64,000 bases of DNA from Impatiens glandulifera. Taxonomy: Eukaryota; Streptophyta; Magnoliopsida; Ericales; Balsaminaceae. The stretch's first letter is position 1. Each line of letters opens with the position of its first letter. Position numbers and translations under genes: made by a program. The notes under the pieces were generated by a model that was not told the origin of the DNA, ran no database searches, and saw nothing but the letters and a program-made list of their open reading frames with translations. Location: contig NC_061868.1 of the NCBI RefSeq assembly GCF_907164915.1, forward strand, positions 42,857,774 through 42,921,773, given 5' to 3'. Positions 59,657 to 64,000 of this stretch are shown here, in pieces.

Positions 59657-61637
59657 ATGGCTTCTTTGGCGTTTACTGGTAGCTTTATCGGATTGGACCA
59701 CTTTCGCTGCCGTATACCTGGCCGGAATGGAATTGTTGTACGTCTTCTCTCCCCGTTTAACTGATGGGTTTCTTCTTCTATGTATGATTGATTTAGTTTC
59801 GCATTGAATCTTGAACTGATGTTATTTTGTATGTTGATAGAAGTATGCTTTGGCTGAACCTTTAAAATTCAAACAAAATGGGAAGATCATTACTCATGTT
59901 GCTCGAAATGATGAAGCAACATTTCCTAGTTTTATGACTAGCAATTATCCACAACCGAATGTGGTTTACAACCCCAATGAGACTAGACTCAAAATATTCT
60001 CAGGAACATCTAATCCTGCACTTTCTCAGGTATTTATATATGATTTGGGTGTTCATTTCTTGCAAAGTTAAGTTGTAATGATTGATTGATTGATTGATTG
60101 TTGTCAGGAAATTGCATGTTACTTGGGTCTGGATCTTGGAAAGATAAAGATAAAAAGGTTTGCAGATGGGGAGATTTATGTGCAATTGCAAGAAAGTGTT
60201 AGAGGATGTGATGTATATCTAGTGCAACCTACATGCCCACCTGCAAATGAGAATCTTATGGAGCTTCTTATAATGATAGATGCTTGTAGGAGGGCATCAG
60301 CCAAGACTATTACTGCTGTCATCCCGTATTTTGGATATGCTAGGGCTGATCGAAAGGCAAGTTTGTTGATTGTTGCAGTCAGTTGCCATACTTTGGATAT
60401 TATTAAACACTTTTTATATTTTATTACAACAGACTCAAGGGCGTGAATCGATTGCAGCCAAACTTGTAGCGAATTTGATCACTGAAGCGGGTGCAGATCG
60501 TGTTCTTGCATGTGACTTGCATTCTGGGCAATCTATGGGTTATTTTGACATCCCAGTTGATCATGTACATGGACAGGTTTGTTGTTTATGGATAATATTA
60601 GATTGTATTTTGTTTATCCTTCATCATTGTCTATTTAGTTTGGTTTTCTTGATACTCTTGTTGTTGCTGTTGTCTATCTTGTTATATGAATAATAGCCTG
60701 TGATACTGGATTACCTTGCTAGCAAGAACATTTGTTCGGACGATTTGGTTGTGGTATCGCCTGATGTTGGTGGTGTTGCTCGTGCACGTGCTTTTGCCAA
60801 AAAATTATCAGATGCTCCTCTAGCAATTGTAGATAAAAGGCGTCAAGGACATAATGTTGCAGAGGTAAGGTTTCTTAAAACACAAGTTCTAATGAGTCTT
60901 CAACCATAGATGTTCATATTGGTCTAGGTTTAGGTTTAGATTTCCTTTCCAATGTTAGAATTCTTGGTCTCGTTTCATCTAATAATCAAGTTGGGTAAAA
61001 AGACATGATGTATTTTCATTATGCGCAGGTAATGAACCTGATTGGTGATGTCAAAGGAAAAGTGGCAGTTATGGTGGACGATATGATCGATACTGCTGGT
61101 AACCCCTAATTATGTTATTCACCTTCTTTATTTGTACAGCTGTTTTTCATCGTTTGAAAAACTTTATTGTAATATTTCGCAGGCACTATTGCGAAAGGAG
61201 CTGAGTTATTGCACCATGAGGGAGCCAGAGAAGTGTATGCGTGTAGCACTCATGCCGTGTTTAGGTAACCCTAGATTTTGCTCATGGTGATGATTTGGTT
61301 ATTCTTAAAGTTAAGTTGATTATTATTATTATTATGATCTTGTATGCAGCCCTCCTGCAATAGAGAGATTATCAAGTGGACTGTTTCAAGAAGTGATAAT
61401 AACAAACACTATTCCGATATCTGAAAAGAACTACTTCCCTCAGCTGACAATCTTGTCTGTGGCGAATCTCTTGGGTGAAACCATATGGCGCGTTCACGAT
61501 GATTGTTCTGTAGGTTTTCCCTGTGATTAACCAACTAACTCCCTTTTATAGGTGTACATAAACTGATATTTGGGTTTGTTTGTTTGTTTGTATGACAGGG
61601 TGGTTTTGAACCATATTCTAGCTTGGGCATTGATTAA
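59657..61637 (+). CDS. PRS: Ribose-phosphate pyrophosphokinase, class I (probably plastid)
   Basis: Nine exons, 393 residues: 59657-59737, 59841-60029, 60108-60356, 60433-60576, 60697-60864, 61029-61098, 61183-61264, 61350-61509, 61599-61637. Frame is continuous throughout. It makes PRPP from ribose 5-phosphate and ATP for nucleotide, histidine and tryptophan synthesis. Seen motifs: [47 protein letters not shown] (ATP site), [45 protein letters not shown], and the PRPP loop [11 protein letters not shown]. The first ~60 residues precede the conserved domain and look like a transit peptide ([10 protein letters not shown]…), in keeping with plastid PRS isoforms of about 400 residues. Exon 3 ends in a GC donor (AAG, then GCAAGT), the only non-GT donor in the gene. 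Individual PRS isoform number cannot be decided here. Confidence 0.95.
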
Positions 61638-61901
61638 TGAACCAACCAACCAACCCTAAGGAAGTTGCAGCTGATGAAGAAGAAGAGGAAGTAGCCATGA
61701 GAGAAACTTTCTTAAACAACTAGCTAGAGAAAACCTTTTTGTTGTGTGGTTTTATTAAAACAAATGATTCTTCATTTTTGTCAAACCACTCCTCCACTAT
61801 ATGCTTCAAATAGAGTATTGTATATCTTAACATACTAATAGAAGAGATTCTAAAATTTTCAACAATAAGCATAAACCAAAAGCATGCAACTTTGATAAGC
61901 T
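61638..61901. other. 3' spacer between convergent genes
   Basis: 264 bases hold the 3' ends of PRS and of the DnaJ-type gene. No coding sequence is present. Confidence 0.7.
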
Positions 61902-62656
61902 CTAAGAAGAACCGCCATCATCATCCACTCTGGTTGGTTGTCGATTGTCGTGGAATTCCCTGTTCATAAATTGGAAGCCCATTATATACCTGTATTCACC
62001 TGTACCAAGACATCGCGAACAATAACCGAGTCCACTGCCACGACATTCCCTGCACCTAAGAAGAAGGGGAATGAATTACAAAAGAGAGAATGAATGATTA
62101 AAGATAGTACAGTAACTACCTCACCATTTTGGCCATTCACCCATGGGAAGCATTTCTTGCTGAACACAGTTTGTTCTTCCTATTATTATGATATATGATC
62201 AAACTTTATTATGTTAAAATGTTGATATTAGGTTTGGTATGGGGGGAAAGAGAAGGAGATAGACCTCTTCCTCGACAATGGTAGCAATCTATTCTTCCAC
62301 TCCCCAAGCATATCACACAAGAGGGATCAGGTTTCTTCCTTTGCTCCATTCGAACGTTAGACTACAAACAAAACAATTAATTAATTAATTCTATTTTCCA
62401 AACCCTAAACCCTCACCCCCACATCAAATTCATAATAAAATCTTTCATTGAGTTCATAAGAATCAAAATAGACGAGCGAGCGAGGATAATCTACCTCTGT
62501 TCTGACGATCCATGAAGGTTTGGGAACAGAAAGGAGATGCAGCGGCGGCAGATTAGAGTTACGACGGGAGGGAGGAACATCGTTGGATGAATATGAAGAG
62601 GAATCTGCTCTTATTGTCATCGTAAAGAGACTTTGCGTTCTCAAATTCACAGCCAT
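61902..62656 (-). CDS. DnaJ-type cysteine-rich (zinc-finger) protein, probably plastid
   Basis: Four exons, 155 residues: 62495-62656, 62265-62361, 62125-62179, 61902-62055; all GT-AG. The N-terminal ~54 residues (MAVNLRTQSLFTMTIR…; Ser, Arg and Pro rich, few acidic residues) look like a chloroplast transit peptide. Then two cysteine pairs of the DnaJ zinc-binding type: CVICLGSG and CYHCRGRG in exon 2, and CRECRGSG and CSRCLGTG in exon 4, separated by a loop with EMLPMGEWPKW. There is no J domain. This matches the family of small plant DnaJ cysteine-rich proteins (BSD2 and relatives), which assist plastid protein assembly. The exact member is not certain. The last exon could be thought to have a donor at 61989, but the frame runs on without an intron to TAG at 61902-61904. 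Confidence 0.85.
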
Positions 62657-62659
62657 CTC

Positions 62660-63130
62660 CTCTCCTCTTCTGCTGAAGAAGAAAATCCACACAGTCCCCT
62701 GTGAAATTTTGTGTTTGATAATATATATATGTAGTTTTAAATCAATTACTTTTGAGAACAACTTTTTCAAATATAATATAAATTAATGATTAATGTGTTT
62801 TAAAAAAATAAAGTCAAATAAATACTATAAAAGTTTTTAAAATATGTTATAATTTCTTTTTTTCACTAGATCCAATTGGACATGTGTTCTTAGATATGAC
62901 AACTAGTGCGGTATATGTCGGGCAGTGAAGTGTTAATTTCTAATTCAATTTTCATTTTACTATTTAATTTCCCCTACTACAGACTCGGTTTGTATCTTTA
63001 TTCCTGATCCCTTTTTACCTGATTAAATTTGGATAAGATTGTAGGTGTTAAAAAATAATAAATATAATTTTAAAATTAATAATATTAAAAAGAAAGTATA
63101 TTATTTACTTGCCTACATTACTTGTGTTAT
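62660..63130. other. Spacer upstream of the DnaJ-type gene
   Basis: AT-rich non-coding DNA that includes the promoter of the DnaJ-type gene. No TATA element is obvious, and no transposon end is seen before the tandem array begins. Confidence 0.5.
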
Positions 63131-64000
63131 AATCTATATATATATAATGATGCTTAATTTTTAAAGTGTCCGAATTGCCGGGTCGAGAGCTGTGGTTAAT
63201 TTGGATACTTGGGTCGGATTGTGGGTTGACCCGTTTTTAAATTTAAAACGGTTAAAAATAAAATTAAAAATGCTAGAGGTATGTTTCGAACTTGCAACCT
63301 AACAAAATAAGTACAACTCTTTAACCAACTAGGCTACAAAGACTTTATATTTTAAATTCAACACCAAATTTGATAAACGCGGGACGTTTTAATATTAATA
63401 TAAGTTCAACTTTTTAACTAACTAATCTATATATATAATGATGCTTAATTTTTAAAGTGTCCGGATTGCCGGGTCGAGAGCTGTGGTTAATTTGGATACT
63501 TGGGTCGGATTGTGGGTTGACCCGTTTTTAAATTTAAAACGGTTAAAAATAAAATTAAAAATGCTAGAGGTATGTTTCGAACTTGCAACCTAACAAAACA
63601 AGTACAACTCTTTAACCAACTAGGCTACAAAGACTTTATATTTTAAATTCAACACCAAATTTGATAAACGCGGGACGTTTTAATATTAATATAAGTTCAA
63701 CTTTTTAACTAACTAATCTATATATATATAATGATGCTTAATTTTTAAAGTGTCCGGATTGTCGGGTCGAGAGCTGTGGTTAATTTGGATACTTGGGTCG
63801 GATTGTGGGTTGACCCGTTTTTAAATTTAAAACGGTTAAAAATAAAATTAAAAATGCTAGAGGTATGTTTCGAACTTGCAACCTAACAAAATAAGTACAA
63901 CTCTTTAACCAACTAGGCTACAAAGACTTTATATTTTAAATTCAACACCAAATTTGATAAACGCGGGACGTTTTAATATTAATATAAGTTCAACTTTTTA
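63131..64000 (-). repeat. Tandem array of a SINE-like 291-293-bp unit
   Basis: Three near-identical copies start at about 63131, 63424 and 63717; the last runs into the window edge, so the array continues. On the minus strand each unit carries a tRNA-like head: box A TAGCCTAGTTGG (copy 1 at 63325-63336) and box B AGTTCGAAAC (63283-63292), followed by a body containing 'gggtcaacccacaatccg' and an AT-rich tail. Copy-to-copy differences are few. This looks like a tRNA-derived SINE that became tandemly duplicated, or a satellite that captured one. Confidence 0.85.

Noticed and set aside
61982..62167. Minus-strand frame overlapping exons 3-4 of the DnaJ-type gene
   Set aside because: It is an out-of-frame reading through an intron; the spliced frame gives the four cysteine pairs.

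Overview
The window is nuclear DNA from a flowering plant, most likely a eudicot. It is AT-rich, has spliced genes with short exons, intronless type I MADS-box genes, and dense plant transposons (Ty1-copia, LINE, CACTA, hAT, MITEs, tRNA-derived SINE). Nothing seen narrows it to a family.

Layout. From 1 to about 55,200 the window is a tandem array of seven type I M-gamma (AGL80/PHERES-like) MADS-box loci, all on the minus strand. Four are open throughout (16175-17026, 26947-27864, 30826-31755, 52831-53802). One has a single in-frame stop (3903-4823). Two are broken by indels (38984-39917, 47823-48754). Each copy carries upstream DNA resembling that of the other copies: a TATA element 80-110 bases before the ATG, then 1-2 kb of conserved AT-rich sequence with AT microsatellites. 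Transposons have split these upstream blocks repeatedly. Examples are a foldback element (5391-6471), a copia element inside a LINE ORF1 remnant (8760-15015), a Tourist-like element (18902-19695), a 5'-truncated LINE (19776-22135), a tRNA-derived SINE (25646-25858), a small MITE (33688-33880) and a hAT element (36384-37252). CACTA remnants lie at 720-1359, about 23880-24240 and 44090-46140.

The last two pairs of MADS genes are a segmental duplication. About 30,310-42,960 (MADS-4, MADS-5, then a scrap of the hydrolase gene) matches about 47,370-58,610 (MADS-6, MADS-7, then the intact hydrolase gene).

From 55,460 to 62,656 the window holds three ordinary single-copy-looking genes: a CHY1-type 3-hydroxyisobutyryl-CoA hydrolase (14 exons, minus), a class I, probably plastid-targeted ribose-phosphate pyrophosphokinase (9 exons, plus; divergent from CHY1 across 611 bases), and a small DnaJ-type cysteine-rich, probably plastid protein (4 exons, minus; convergent with PRS). 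I derived the exon structures by hand from splice sites and frame continuity. The window ends in three tandem copies (period about 291-293 bp) of a unit with tRNA-like Pol III promoter boxes.

How it fits together. The three right-hand genes are unrelated housekeeping functions (valine catabolism/beta-oxidation, PRPP supply, plastid protein folding) and are not a pathway. The left 55 kb is one expanding and decaying MADS family. In Arabidopsis, relatives of this family act in the female gametophyte and endosperm. That role is known for the family but not shown here. I saw no true tRNA, rRNA or CRISPR array.
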